Program-made: the position numbers and the translations under genes
Shown here: positions 52,501 through 61,181 of the stretch, in pieces
Layout of the letters: every line of letters begins with the position of its first letter
Numbering within the stretch: position 1 is the first letter of the stretch
The notes under the pieces: model-generated
Told to the model about the DNA's origin: nothing
What the model saw: the letters and a program-made list of their open reading frames with translations, nothing else
Databases searched by the model: none
Assembly: GCF_009617755.1 (NCBI RefSeq)
Contig: NZ_BGZH01000002.1
Location: 310,001-374,000, forward strand
Length of the DNA: 64,000 bases
Source of the DNA: Marinobacter salsuginis
Lineage (GTDB): Bacteria > Pseudomonadota > Gammaproteobacteria > Pseudomonadales > Oleiphilaceae
Direction: 5' to 3'

Positions 52501-53146
52501 GCCAGAAGCCGGCTCCAACCAGCAGCAGCGTAGCCAGCGGAGCGATCAGCAACCACCAGGTTTGCAGCACCCAGAACATGGCTGCGCTGAAAAGACTCCA
52601 CAGCACCAGCAGCGGCAGGTAAAGCCAACGCCAGGGACCTGTTACCAGCGCAACGACCAGGGCTCCTGCCGCAGCGGTGGTGCCGGGAGCGATGCCGAAC
52701 AGCGCGACCGACTGCCACTGACCGGAATCCGCCACCGCGAGGAAGGGCAATCCACAAACGGCAACCAGCCAGAGTACGACAAATTGCCTGATCGGAAGCC
52801 GGCCCTTATGGACTCCACCGCAAAACAGGGCGGCCCCGAGCAACGCCCCCTGAGCGACAAAAGCCCAACCAAACCACGTCGCCGGCCAGTTAATGGGGCC
52901 GAAATAGCCCACCAGAAACCCGTAACCACTGGTTACCCAGGCAATTGCCATCAGCCCAAGAGCCAAACGCCTTGCCGCGTCTCCCTGCCGCAGAAGCAGC
53001 GCAGGAATACCGATAGCAGCAACCACCGCCAGCAATTGCCAGGGCCAGAGATCTTGGTTGATCCGGACAAACAACCGCAGAAACACCTGCGGTCCGAACA
53101 TCACGAAATCCTGCAGCGAGTAGCTCAGCCAGTCCGCGCCACTCAC
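52469..53146 (-). CDS. DUF6064-like multi-pass membrane protein
   Basis: 225 residues with about eight hydrophobic segments, starting MSGADWLSYSLQDFVMFGPQVFLRLFVRINQDLWPWQ. I would place it in the DUF6064 family on that opening, with limited certainty. The function is unknown. It is coupled to a Tat-type aldo/keto reductase gene by a 4-bp overlap and converges on another aldo/keto reductase. Confidence 0.7.
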   Translation of the reverse strand: MSGADWLSYSLQDFVMFGPQVFLRLFVRINQDLWPWQLLAVVAAIGIPALLLRQGDAARRLALGLMAIAWVTSGYGFLVGYFGPINWPATWFGWAFVAQGALLGAALFCGGVHKGRLPIRQFVVLWLVAVCGLPFLAVADSGQWQSVALFGIAPGTTAAAGALVVALVTGPWRWLYLPLLVLWSLFSAAMFWVLQTWWLLIAPLATLLLVGAGFWLSPRPARSQD

Positions 53147-54078
53147 AGAGACCTCACATAATCCGCCATCCGCTGGCGCAGATCGTCATCCGGCAATTTG
53201 CCGTACAGCGCACCCATGTTCTCTTTCATATGCTCAACTTTGCTCGTGGCCGGAATGGCACAGGTCACGGCCGGATGGGAAATAATGTACTTGAGGAAAA
53301 ACTCCGCCCAGTTATTGACGCCGGCCTCCCCGGCCCAATCCGGCAGCGGCTTTGACTGGAACCTGCGGAACAGCGAACCACCCTGGAAAGGCCGGTTAAC
53401 GATCACCCCGATACCCCGTTCCCGGGCCAGTGGCAGCAACCGATCTTCAACATCCCGATCCAGAACGTTGTAGGTCAGTTGCACAAAATCCAGCGGCTCC
53501 CGCTCCATGATCTGCGCGAATTCCCGATGCCGGCGACCATGGGACGTAGTGATACCGATATACCGGACCTCACCGTTGGCTTTCATTTCCTTGAGGGTTT
53601 CAAGATGCCCCTGCCAGCCCAACAGATTGTGGACCTGCAACAGATCGAACTGATCAACACCCCAGCGCCTGCTCGAACGGGCTGCCTCCGACCGGGTTTC
53701 TGATTCGTCGCCGGTCCAGATCTTGGTGGCCGCAAAAATCCGGTCGTGGGCGTCCAGAGAATCCAGCGCCTCACCCATAACATCCGCGGCACTGCCATAC
53801 ATCGGCGAACCGTCCACAACGGTTCCGCCCAGATCGAAGAAGGTTTTGAGGACTCTGGTGCGCTGCGCGACCAGTTGCTCGTCACCACCAACGTTAAAGG
53901 TAATCCAGGTGCCCATGCCGATCGCCGGGATGCTTTCGTTCGCTCCCGGGATCCGGCGGGTAATCGGAGATGAAGTGGGAATTCCCGATGCATTTGCAAA
54001 CAACATCGGGGACTTGAGAGCAATTCCCGCAAGGCCGGAAGTGATAAGAAACTTCCTTCGAGTAATCCAATTCGCCAT
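53143..54078 (-). CDS. Exported aldo/keto reductase with Tat-type leader
   Basis: 311 residues. The N-terminus TRRKFLITSGLAGIALKSPMLFANASG fits a twin-arginine (RRKFL) export signal. The AKR domain has Asp and Tyr in GGTVVDGSPMYGSA, Lys in ATKIWTG and His in LLQVHNLL. It should be a periplasmic oxidoreductase that folds before export, perhaps with NADPH bound already. It is coupled to the DUF6064-like gene by a 4-bp overlap. Confidence 0.85.
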   Translation of the reverse strand: MANWITRRKFLITSGLAGIALKSPMLFANASGIPTSSPITRRIPGANESIPAIGMGTWITFNVGGDEQLVAQRTRVLKTFFDLGGTVVDGSPMYGSAADVMGEALDSLDAHDRIFAATKIWTGDESETRSEAARSSRRWGVDQFDLLQVHNLLGWQGHLETLKEMKANGEVRYIGITTSHGRRHREFAQIMEREPLDFVQLTYNVLDRDVEDRLLPLARERGIGVIVNRPFQGGSLFRRFQSKPLPDWAGEAGVNNWAEFFLKYIISHPAVTCAIPATSKVEHMKENMGALYGKLPDDDLRQRMADYVRSL

Positions 54079-54131
54079 ATCAGCTCTCCCACTGACATAA
54101 ATTTCAGTGCGAATAGCACAAAGCGCAAACA

Positions 54132-54240
54132 GCCCGGGTGGGTCATCCCTTCGCCAGACCGTGGAGGGCCATGGATGGCCCGACCGAGCCTACATGGAAG
54201 TATTTACGGCGTGTCTGGAGAAGGGATGACCCACCCGGGC
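54132..54240. repeat. Nested palindrome element, copy 2
   Basis: Outer arms 54132-54159 and 54213-54240 are reverse complements at 27 of 28 positions (the arm begins GCCCGGGTGGGTCATCCCTT). They enclose a 53-bp core. The core opens with the same GGGCCATGGATGGCCC hairpin as copy 1, then a weaker TACATGGAAGTA hairpin. The arm sequence is unrelated to copy 1. It lies between two minus-strand genes, 54 bp upstream of the aldo/keto reductase start. Confidence 0.87.
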
Positions 54241-54273
54241 GACAGCTACATGGCTGACAGTCTTACCAACACA

Positions 54274-55044
54274 TCAGTTCCCGTAATGAGCATCGAGATA
54301 TTTCAGAATACGGGCAGACTCGAACAGGCCTTCCCCGGTGTTGGGATCCTCCAGGTAAGGCACCTGAACCCGCTTGTGCACCTGGAAAAACGCATCCCGC
54401 TTGCCACCGGGAATCGGCGTATAGGGCCCCGGCTTGATACGCTGCTTCGCCGGCCCGATCTCACTCCAGTGCTCCTTGCCCAGGTTGTGCAAGGTATAGG
54501 GAATTTCCAGCTCACAAAGCCGTTCCCGCACCAAACGCGAGAACGGACTGCCCTCGAAACTCCACAGGTGTAATGGCTGCTCCGGACGCTTGCCGGGGCT
54601 GACCCTCAGCCCCCGCATGGCACTGGTCACCGAAGCCACAGAACCCAGAACCGGCTGCCACACCCGGCCGCGATAGTAGGATGGCACCGGCCGGTCCGCG
54701 TATTGCCTGAACAGGTACTCGATGATTTCCTCGGATTCGTGCATGACCGTGCCGGTGTTCTGGTCCGCCAGTAATGGGAACTGTTGCTTGCCTCCCAATG
54801 CCTCCGCCTGGGCCCGGAAAACCGAACCACCCTGCGGACATGGCCGGATTTCCACATCGAGATTCAGGGCCGTCAGGGCCTCACGAACCCGCCGGCAGTA
54901 GGGACAGCCCTCCATGTCGTAGAGCACAATGGGCTTTTCCGGCTGCGGGACGTTTTTAACCACCAGGCAACCGCGCCAGGCAGTGAGGGACGACGTGGCG
55001 ACCGAACCCAGTATGTGGACGTTATGAGACAGCATATTCGACAT
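54274..55044 (-). CDS. Tandem thioredoxin-fold GST/glutaredoxin-like protein
   Basis: 256 residues from ATG 55044. Two thioredoxin-like GST N-terminal domains occur in series. The first has a CxxC site (YDMEGCPYCRRVREALTALN) and ends EEIIEYLFRQY. The second (HLWSFEGSPFSRLVRERLCELEIPY) has no CxxC, and ends SARILKYLDAHYG. No all-helical GST C-terminal domain is present. It may be a glutathione-linked redox protein. An N-terminal stretch of about 35 residues is of unclear role. Confidence 0.85.
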   Translation of the reverse strand: MSNMLSHNVHILGSVATSSLTAWRGCLVVKNVPQPEKPIVLYDMEGCPYCRRVREALTALNLDVEIRPCPQGGSVFRAQAEALGGKQQFPLLADQNTGTVMHESEEIIEYLFRQYADRPVPSYYRGRVWQPVLGSVASVTSAMRGLRVSPGKRPEQPLHLWSFEGSPFSRLVRERLCELEIPYTLHNLGKEHWSEIGPAKQRIKPGPYTPIPGGKRDAFFQVHKRVQVPYLEDPNTGEGLFESARILKYLDAHYGN

Positions 55045-55076
55045 AAACAAACCTTCTGTTGGAGACCGCGCCATTA

Positions 55077-55550
55077 TCACGCAATCTGACGATTTTCCAT
55101 TGGCTCCCGGGTACCCATGATGTGATCAAACCAGGGTTTGGTCACACACCAGTTGGCATTGGGGTTCGGCCCCATATGGTGATCATAGTGCCAGGGCAGA
55201 TTCTCCCGCGCCCAATCCGGATCCAGATGTGAGCGCTTATGTACCCGGTAGTAATTCCAGGCGCTGTAGTAGAGCGTGCCAACAAAGAATGGAGCTAAAG
55301 GCAGTAGCGGAGTGACTGCTACTGCCCCGGCAACCAGGGCAGCCACTTCCTTGGTCTGGGCGTTCCAGGTCAAGGGCGGATGACGGTAATCGTGATCAAG
55401 AAAGCCGTTCCGGCGCACATTGCGATGATGATCGTGCCAATGAAACGACCAGAAACTCTCCCGGTTTCGGCCCAGTTCATGAAGAACGTGTTTATGGAAT
55501 ACCCATTCCACGGCATTGGCGGTCAAAAGACCCAATGGAATACCAATCAT
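55077..55550 (-). CDS. Fatty-acid-hydroxylase/sterol-desaturase-like membrane protein
   Basis: 157 residues from ATG 55550, which has AAAGGAGGGCACC upstream. The histidine clusters of the di-iron family are present: HKHVLHE, HWHDHHR and HYDHHMG. At least one hydrophobic segment lies between them (AALVAGAVAVTPLLPLAPFFV). It should modify a lipid chain with O2, but the substrate is unknown. The gene stops 32 bp before the GST-like gene, on the same strand. Confidence 0.85.
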   Translation of the reverse strand: MIGIPLGLLTANAVEWVFHKHVLHELGRNRESFWSFHWHDHHRNVRRNGFLDHDYRHPPLTWNAQTKEVAALVAGAVAVTPLLPLAPFFVGTLYYSAWNYYRVHKRSHLDPDWARENLPWHYDHHMGPNPNANWCVTKPWFDHIMGTREPMENRQIA

Positions 55551-55864
55551 GGTGCCCTCCTTTTGTTGTTTTCGGAACACTTGGTTACACACTCCCTAGG
55601 AAACGCCCTTTTGGATGCGGATTCCATGACTGAACCGCCGAAAAAAGCACCCATAAATCTGAACGCAAGGTCATTGACAACCCGGGGGTTAATTTTTGTC
55701 CACCTAACCCCATGATTCGCAAGGGCACTTACATCGCGTCACAAAACTTCAATACAAACAACGACACTACTGCCATTTTTTAACGTCATGTAGAGCTTTT
55801 CTGCATAGTACAAACCGCCAGGATGGGCTATTGTGGAAGTATAAGAACTCATTGGATGGTGACC
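55551..55864. other. Intergenic region with a small inverted repeat
   Basis: This 314-bp region separates the divergent hydroxylase-like and PBP4 genes. It contains one clear inverted repeat, GGGGTTA (55685-55691) and TAACCCC (55705-55711), separated by 13 bases, which could be an operator or a short hairpin. No coding frame with a ribosome site was seen in it. The promoter of each flanking gene should lie here, but no convincing -35/-10 pair was found. Confidence 0.5.
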
Positions 55865-57442
55865 ATGGTAATCCCGGGTATGCGACGCTCTGGCTCTTTG
55901 AGAGCCGAAAAACTGTGTCCTCGATTCAGACGCCCCATGCTGGCACCCCTTGTGGCTCTCTCTGTGATCGCGGCTGCTCCTCTTGCCTTTGCCGAGAGCG
56001 ACGCCACCGGTTTCTCCGGGAATCGCCTCTGGACCAATGAGCTGAAAGATTACGCGGCTCAGTCCCTGCAGAATGAAGATGCCATGAGTATGGCGGCCAT
56101 TCCGCTGAATGGCCCCGGCATCAACCAGTACATCAATGCTGATGCCCTGATGAGCCCCGGCTCCATCATGAAGCTGGTAACCACCTTTGCAGCACTGGAG
56201 GTACTCGGCCCCAATCACCACTGGGATACCGATTTCCTGACCGATGGAGTGATGGCGGGCGACACTCTTGAAGGTAATCTCTACGTCCGCTTTGGCGGCG
56301 ACCCCAAGCTCACCATCGAACGACTCTGGACAACGCTGAGCGAGCTGCGCAGCATGGGGATTAACAAAATCGAGGGCGACCTGGTTCTTGATGGCAGTTA
56401 CTTTGAAGTCGATGGTGGTTTTCCTGCGTTTGAAGACAACGGCGACAACCCCCACGCGCCATTTCTGGTAGAACCTTCTGCCTACCTGACGAACCTGAAC
56501 CTGATGCACTTCCAGGTGCGAGCCGATGAGCGCGGCACCCAGGCATGGAGCACACCGTCTCTGGGCGAAGTCGTCATCGATAACCGAGTAGTGGCCACTG
56601 CCGAGGGCCCCTGCCCGTCCCGAAGAAACTTCGAATGGGAACCCATTATTCATGAAGACCATCGGGTGACTGTTCGGGTTACCGGTGAGCTGCCCCAGGG
56701 CTGCCGGAGCACCACCTACCTGTCGCTGCTGCCCCATGAGCAGTACAGCGCCTCGTTGATCCGTTCTTTGCTGGCCGACCTGGGAGTAGTTATTTCAGGC
56801 GGAGACCTCGATGGCGTCACTCCAGAAGACGCACGGCTGGTCATGAAAACCACCTCGCCGGATCTGGTCACTATGGTGAGGGATATCAACAAGTGGAGCA
56901 GCAACGTGATGGCGCGCCAGCTGCTGCTTACCATTGGCGCCGAGAACCGCCTGGAAGATGAGAACGACGACCGGGTTGCCGGCATTCGGGTGATCTATGA
57001 ATGGCTCGAAGACAAAGGCATCAACACCGCAGGTATGGTCATCGACAACGGTGCCGGCCTCACCCGGCACGGTCGCATTACCGCCCGCCAAGGCGCACAG
57101 ATTCTCGAGCATGCCTGGAACAGCGCATACTCGGCTGACCTCATGGCTTCAATGCCAATCATCGCGATGGATGGAACCATGGCACGCCGCCTGCGCAATA
57201 CCGGCATGGACGGCGAAGGTCGCATCAAGACCGGCTATCTGGAAAACGTGAGATCGATCGCCGGGTTCACCCGGGATTCAAACAACACCACCTGGGCAGT
57301 GGTGGGAATGGTCAACAACGATCCCGCCTGGAATGGCCAGGCCGTGCTCGACCGAATTCTGTATTCGCTGCATTTCCGGCCGCCAACAGGGACGGCTATT
57401 TCGCATGCCGATTCCGGCACTTCTGAGACCAGCATTCAATAA
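55865..57442 (+). CDS. dacB: D-alanyl-D-alanine carboxypeptidase/endopeptidase PBP4
   Basis: 525 residues from ATG 55865 (the frame is open further upstream, but no ribosome site is seen there). A signal-like region (APLVALSVIAAAPLAFA) leads into an S13 penicillin-binding domain. The three active-site motifs are SIMK (Ser100, Lys103), SSN near residue 345, and KTG in RIKTGYLENV. PBP4 trims D-Ala and cuts D-Ala-mDAP cross-links in the periplasm. A terminator oriented for the opposite gene overlaps its stop. Confidence 0.92.
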   Translation: MVIPGMRRSGSLRAEKLCPRFRRPMLAPLVALSVIAAAPLAFAESDATGFSGNRLWTNELKDYAAQSLQNEDAMSMAAIPLNGPGINQYINADALMSPGSIMKLVTTFAALEVLGPNHHWDTDFLTDGVMAGDTLEGNLYVRFGGDPKLTIERLWTTLSELRSMGINKIEGDLVLDGSYFEVDGGFPAFEDNGDNPHAPFLVEPSAYLTNLNLMHFQVRADERGTQAWSTPSLGEVVIDNRVVATAEGPCPSRRNFEWEPIIHEDHRVTVRVTGELPQGCRSTTYLSLLPHEQYSASLIRSLLADLGVVISGGDLDGVTPEDARLVMKTTSPDLVTMVRDINKWSSNVMARQLLLTIGAENRLEDENDDRVAGIRVIYEWLEDKGINTAGMVIDNGAGLTRHGRITARQGAQILEHAWNSAYSADLMASMPIIAMDGTMARRLRNTGMDGEGRIKTGYLENVRSIAGFTRDSNNTTWAVVGMVNNDPAWNGQAVLDRILYSLHFRPPTGTAISHADSGTSETSIQ

Positions 57443-57466
57443 AAAGCCCCGGCCGTAGCCGGGGCT
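57441..57466 (-). terminator. Leftward terminator for the DUF4397 gene
   Basis: The stem is AGCCCCGGC/GCCGGGGCT with a 4-base loop, and the left flank AAAAA reads as TTTTT on the minus strand. This suits transcription of the DUF4397 gene, which stops at 57491. The hairpin starts at the PBP4 stop codon, so PBP4 transcription would also run into it, but without a T tract. Confidence 0.85.
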
Positions 57467-57490
57467 CATTCAAAGCTTTAACGAAATACT

Positions 57491-58906
57491 TTACTGGGGC
57501 TCTCCTACGAAGTCATCGAACAGAATAAGCCCCAACGCTTGCAGCGCCGGATCTGCATTATCAGGATCCGCATCCCGCGCAACCACCGTGTAGACGCCAC
57601 CTGCATTCAGCTCAACACCTTCTGCGGTGATCGCCGGTGTGCCTGTGCCGGTTGGCGCGATGTAGACGTTATAGGTGCCATCCGCGATCGGCAGGTAATC
57701 TGTTACCCCTTTGAAGGGCACGTCTGCCAGAGCCGGATCAGCGTTACCGATACCGTCCTGAGTGCCCGGCACCAGATAGACGTCGACATTGCCGGCAGCA
57801 GTAGACGCGTGAACAATTCTCAAAGAGGCCTGGGTCGCGATGCTGCGAGCAGTATCCTCTGCGACGAGCGCTTCGATGTTTTCCAACTGTCCGACCGCAA
57901 GAACGCTGTAGCCCTGGCCGTTGACGAGTGGCAGTGTTTCGTCAATGACAACCTGGCCACCGCTGAGACCGGTTCCAGCGGCAGCAACCCGAACTCGGGT
58001 ATCGCCCGCCGGCAAAGCAGCATAACCATCGAGGAAGGCGAACGGAGAAACACCGCCGAACGGAATGTCAGAGAGGGCCGCCGGACCTGTTTCGCCAACA
58101 AAAACATCAACGTTGGGTGCGTTGGAAGAGGCATGCACAACGCGCACGCCAGCGTCCTGGCCTGCATCGAAAATTTCGGCAACATTACTGCCGTTCAGCA
58201 CGACCAAGCTGATAGGGCTTGCATCTCCATTGGCGCCAGTATTGTCAACGGCGCCGACCAGAAGATCAGAACCTGCTGGCAAGCCGATTTGGCCACTATC
58301 AAAGACAACAGTATCGGAGCCTGCAGGGGTAACCCGAATCTGATAGTCGTTTGAGGCAGGAAGCTCCAACGGGCCTACACTCTCCTTGAAGGAGAAGCTG
58401 AAGGTAGCTTCGGCGGGAAGCGGGTCGCCTGAAGCCGTGACATAAACATCGACAGGACCAGCGGCGGCGGTCTGGGCCTCAGGCGACAGATGGACAACTC
58501 TCAAACGCGCACTATCGGCATCTTCACGGGCGCCATCATCGGTCAGAATCAGCGGCTCAATGGTCTCGTCACCTACTTTTCCGACTGCAATCACGTCATA
58601 GCTGGTATCGGAACGCAGCGAAACCCCATCGGCAGAAATCACTGTCACCGTTTCGCCGCCCGGCAGCAATCCATCGACAGCGATATCAGCGAGACCGGCA
58701 CTCGGCGCCAGAACCGCGGCCTGCTTGTAATCCGCTCCCGGAACGACGACATCACCATTCACAAGAACATTAACCGCAGGTGCATCCGAAGACGCATGCA
58801 GGATTCGGACACTGGTGGTTGCCGGATCATCGTCGTCATCCAGCCAACACCCGGACAGCGCGACACTGCCCGCCAAAACCATCGGTAAAGCGTATTTTGT
58901 CTTCAT
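57491..58906 (-). CDS. DUF4397 repeat lipoprotein
   Basis: 471 residues. The lipobox is VALSGCW, followed by an acidic DDDDDP stretch. Four homologous units can be aligned by their starts: VRILHASSDAPAVNVLVNG, LRVVHLSPEAQ...DVYV, VRVVHASSNAPNVDVFVG and LRIVHASTAAGNVDVYL. Each is a DUF4397 immunoglobulin-like beta domain. It is probably an outer-membrane surface protein that binds something extracellular. The function is unknown. Confidence 0.9.
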   Translation of the reverse strand: MKTKYALPMVLAGSVALSGCWLDDDDDPATTSVRILHASSDAPAVNVLVNGDVVVPGADYKQAAVLAPSAGLADIAVDGLLPGGETVTVISADGVSLRSDTSYDVIAVGKVGDETIEPLILTDDGAREDADSARLRVVHLSPEAQTAAAGPVDVYVTASGDPLPAEATFSFSFKESVGPLELPASNDYQIRVTPAGSDTVVFDSGQIGLPAGSDLLVGAVDNTGANGDASPISLVVLNGSNVAEIFDAGQDAGVRVVHASSNAPNVDVFVGETGPAALSDIPFGGVSPFAFLDGYAALPAGDTRVRVAAAGTGLSGGQVVIDETLPLVNGQGYSVLAVGQLENIEALVAEDTARSIATQASLRIVHASTAAGNVDVYLVPGTQDGIGNADPALADVPFKGVTDYLPIADGTYNVYIAPTGTGTPAITAEGVELNAGGVYTVVARDADPDNADPALQALGLILFDDFVGEPQ

Positions 58907-59060
58907 TTTTCACACTCCCCACTTTTGAAGTTGTTTACCAGGATTTGAGTGGTTCGAACCTGCACATTTTCCGTCCATGAATCGTGCGTCACTGCATTTA
59001 CGGGGAGTCAGAAAGAACGGATTTGCAACTTTTAACATTTAAGCTTACAGATGTACGCAA

Positions 59061-59300
59061 TCAATCAAACCTGCGCATGGTGAACTCAGTCATCTTCCCG
59101 GCAAGCGGCGCGATGAAGGTCACGAGCGGAAAAGCAACGGCCCAGGCAACGAGAAAAGCGGGCCCCCACCGGTAGTGGAATTCACCGTCGATGCCCGTGT
59201 TGATGAAGGTGATCACCCCGGACATCAGCAGCGACATAATTCCGGACATGTAAAAACCGAAAATCATCTGGCGTAGACGTGAAAGTCTCATTTTGCTCAT
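59061..59300 (-). CDS. DUF2798 small membrane protein
   Basis: 79 residues from ATG 59300, with CAGGAGAAGTC just before it. Two hydrophobic segments (MIFGFYMSGIMSLLMSGVITFI and AFLVAWAVAFPLVTFIAPLAG) are joined by a short polar loop (NTGIDGEFHYRWGP), the DUF2798 pattern. The function is unknown. The upstream frame extension to 59462 runs into the neighbouring promoter area and is rejected. Confidence 0.82.
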   Translation of the reverse strand: MSKMRLSRLRQMIFGFYMSGIMSLLMSGVITFINTGIDGEFHYRWGPAFLVAWAVAFPLVTFIAPLAGKMTEFTMRRFD

Positions 59301-59444
59301 GACTTCTCCTGAACAATGCTCCAAGGATCCCCGGAACAGCATCTGAAAGGGGTGATATGACGTACACTGTTGTAACTCAAACCTAAAATGATAGTGAGCT
59401 TGCAATCTTTTTTCGATAAGCCTTTTTACCAAGACAGGTGGGCC

Positions 59445-60323
59445 ATGGATACTGCCAAACACGGGGCACCCGGCTTTTCCAAACCGTTTGTCCTAATTCT
59501 GGTACTGGCGTTTGCTCTGGTTGCCTGCAGTTCAACCAAGCTCGCTTATCGATACGCGGACTGGGGCATCGTGTGGTGGGTAGAAGACTACGTGACACTG
59601 ACGGCCGACCAGAAACAGCAGCTAAACAACGATATCGAGCAACTGCGCCAATGGCATTGCAGTGCCGAGTTGCCCCGCTACCAGGCATGGCTGGATGAGC
59701 TTGAGTCGGACGTAGCCAGTAGCCCGCCCGATCAGGCCACTGTCGAGTACCACCAGCAACAGCTTTTCGGTTTCTTCCCCAGTCTTTTGGAGCGGGCAAC
59801 ACCGGTGGCGGCAAATCTGCTTTCAAGTCTGAGCGACGAGCAGGTCAACGAGTTGGCGGAAAACATGGCTCAGAGTCAGCGGGAAATGGAAGAGGAGTTT
59901 CTGGCCGATTCCCCGGAAGCGACTGCCGAGGCCCGGGCCGAAAGGACAGCAGAGCGGGTTGAGCGTTGGTTGGGGAATCTGAACAACAAGCAGCGCGACA
60001 TCGTGCGGCAATGGTCTGCCAACCGGGGCGCCCAGACTGAAATCTGGCTGCAGGGCCGAAGGAACTGGCAATTGGCCTTACTTGAGGCACTTGAAAGAAG
60101 AAACGAGCCGACGTTTGGGGCAGAACTGGAATACCTGATTCTCAATTCCGAGGAAGTGCGGGGCGAGGATTACAAAGCCATGATGGCAGAAAGTCGGGCG
60201 GCCATGGCCTCGCTGATGCATGACATGATAACGGCAGGTGACGCTGCAACGCTTGCCCACCTTCAGAACCGGGCGGTAGAGCTCAACAGTGACTTTGCAG
60301 CGCTTACCTGCTCACCAGCCTGA
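59445..60323 (+). CDS. DUF6279 family lipoprotein
   Basis: 292 residues from ATG 59445, with ACAGGTGGGCC upstream. The lipobox is ALVACSS. The rest is almost entirely helical and charged (LDELESDVASS, NMAQSQREMEEEF, ARAERTAERVERWLG) and contains DWGIVWWVEDYVTLTADQKQQL, typical of DUF6279. It may act in the envelope as a helical scaffold. A long palindromic region follows the stop. Confidence 0.85.
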   Translation: MDTAKHGAPGFSKPFVLILVLAFALVACSSTKLAYRYADWGIVWWVEDYVTLTADQKQQLNNDIEQLRQWHCSAELPRYQAWLDELESDVASSPPDQATVEYHQQQLFGFFPSLLERATPVAANLLSSLSDEQVNELAENMAQSQREMEEEFLADSPEATAEARAERTAERVERWLGNLNNKQRDIVRQWSANRGAQTEIWLQGRRNWQLALLEALERRNEPTFGAELEYLILNSEEVRGEDYKAMMAESRAAMASLMHDMITAGDAATLAHLQNRAVELNSDFAALTCSPA

Positions 60324-60329
60324 GCATTC

Positions 60330-60383
60330 AGGTTGATCGAAACGAGGTCAGATGAAAGCAATCATCCGACCCCGCCTCAACCT
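60330..60383. other. Nested hairpin between converging genes
   Basis: An outer stem AGGTTGA (60330-60336)/TCAACCT (60377-60383) encloses an inner stem GGTCAGATGA/TCATCCGACC with 9 of 10 positions matched. The hairpin lies in the 70-bp gap between the converging lipoprotein and SDR genes. It lacks a T tract, so it may be a bidirectional weak terminator or an RNA 3' stabiliser. Confidence 0.55.
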
Positions 60384-60393
60384 CAGATAAGCT

Positions 60394-61164
60394 TCAGACT
60401 GTCAGGTAACCACCATCCGCATTAATGCAGGCGCCCGTGGTATAGCTCGAAGCATCAGACACCAGATAAAGCACGGTACCGGCCATCTCGCTTGGATCAG
60501 CCACACGCTTCATCGGGATATGCGCCATGGCCTGCTTCTTGATCGCCTCATTGGTAGTGAGGGCGCTGGCGAACTTGGTATCGGTCAGCCCTGGCAATAG
60601 CGCATTCACGCGAATCTTCTGCTGCCCCAGCTCCATGGCAAACGATTTGGTCATGGAGATCACAGCGGCCTTGGTGACCGAGTAAATTCCCTGGTAGTGC
60701 CCCGGATTAACCCCGTTCACGGAAGCAACATTCACGATGGAACCGCCACCGGCTTTCTTCATCATCTGGGCGCCCCGGGCACACATGAAGAAATAGCCCC
60801 GGATATTCACATCCACGGTTTTGTTGAAGGCACCCAGATCGGTATCTTCAACCGGCCCAAAGTAGGGATTGGCGGCAGCGTTGTTTACCAGAATGTCCAG
60901 TTTGCCGTGGGTCTGCTCAATGTGGGCCCAGATGCTGTCGATCTGATCCATCTCACCGATGTGGCAGGCGTAGGCTTCGGCGCTGCCGCCGGCATCCCGG
61001 ATGCTGCTGGCAACGGCTTCGCAACCATCAATCTTGCGACTGCTGACGATCACGTGCGCGCCGTACTCGGCCAGGGTCCGGGCAATGCTCTCGCCGATGC
61101 CACGGCTGGCGCCGGTAATCAGGGCAACCTTGCCAGTCAGATCAAACAGGTTCTTGCTGCTCAT
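60394..61164 (-). CDS. Short-chain dehydrogenase/reductase
   Basis: 256 residues from ATG 61164, with GAGGTGAACGA upstream. Motifs are TGASRGIG, NNAAANPYFGPVE and the catalytic YSVTK, ending in DGGYLTV. It is the last gene of a four-gene minus-strand cluster (SDR, phosphotransferase, histidine phosphatase, SDR) that looks like fatty acid or acyl-CoA metabolism. The reaction is not defined. Confidence 0.9.
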   Translation of the reverse strand: MSSKNLFDLTGKVALITGASRGIGESIARTLAEYGAHVIVSSRKIDGCEAVASSIRDAGGSAEAYACHIGEMDQIDSIWAHIEQTHGKLDILVNNAAANPYFGPVEDTDLGAFNKTVDVNIRGYFFMCARGAQMMKKAGGGSIVNVASVNGVNPGHYQGIYSVTKAAVISMTKSFAMELGQQKIRVNALLPGLTDTKFASALTTNEAIKKQAMAHIPMKRVADPSEMAGTVLYLVSDASSYTTGACINADGGYLTV

Positions 61165-61181
61165 TCGTTCACCTCGATTCA

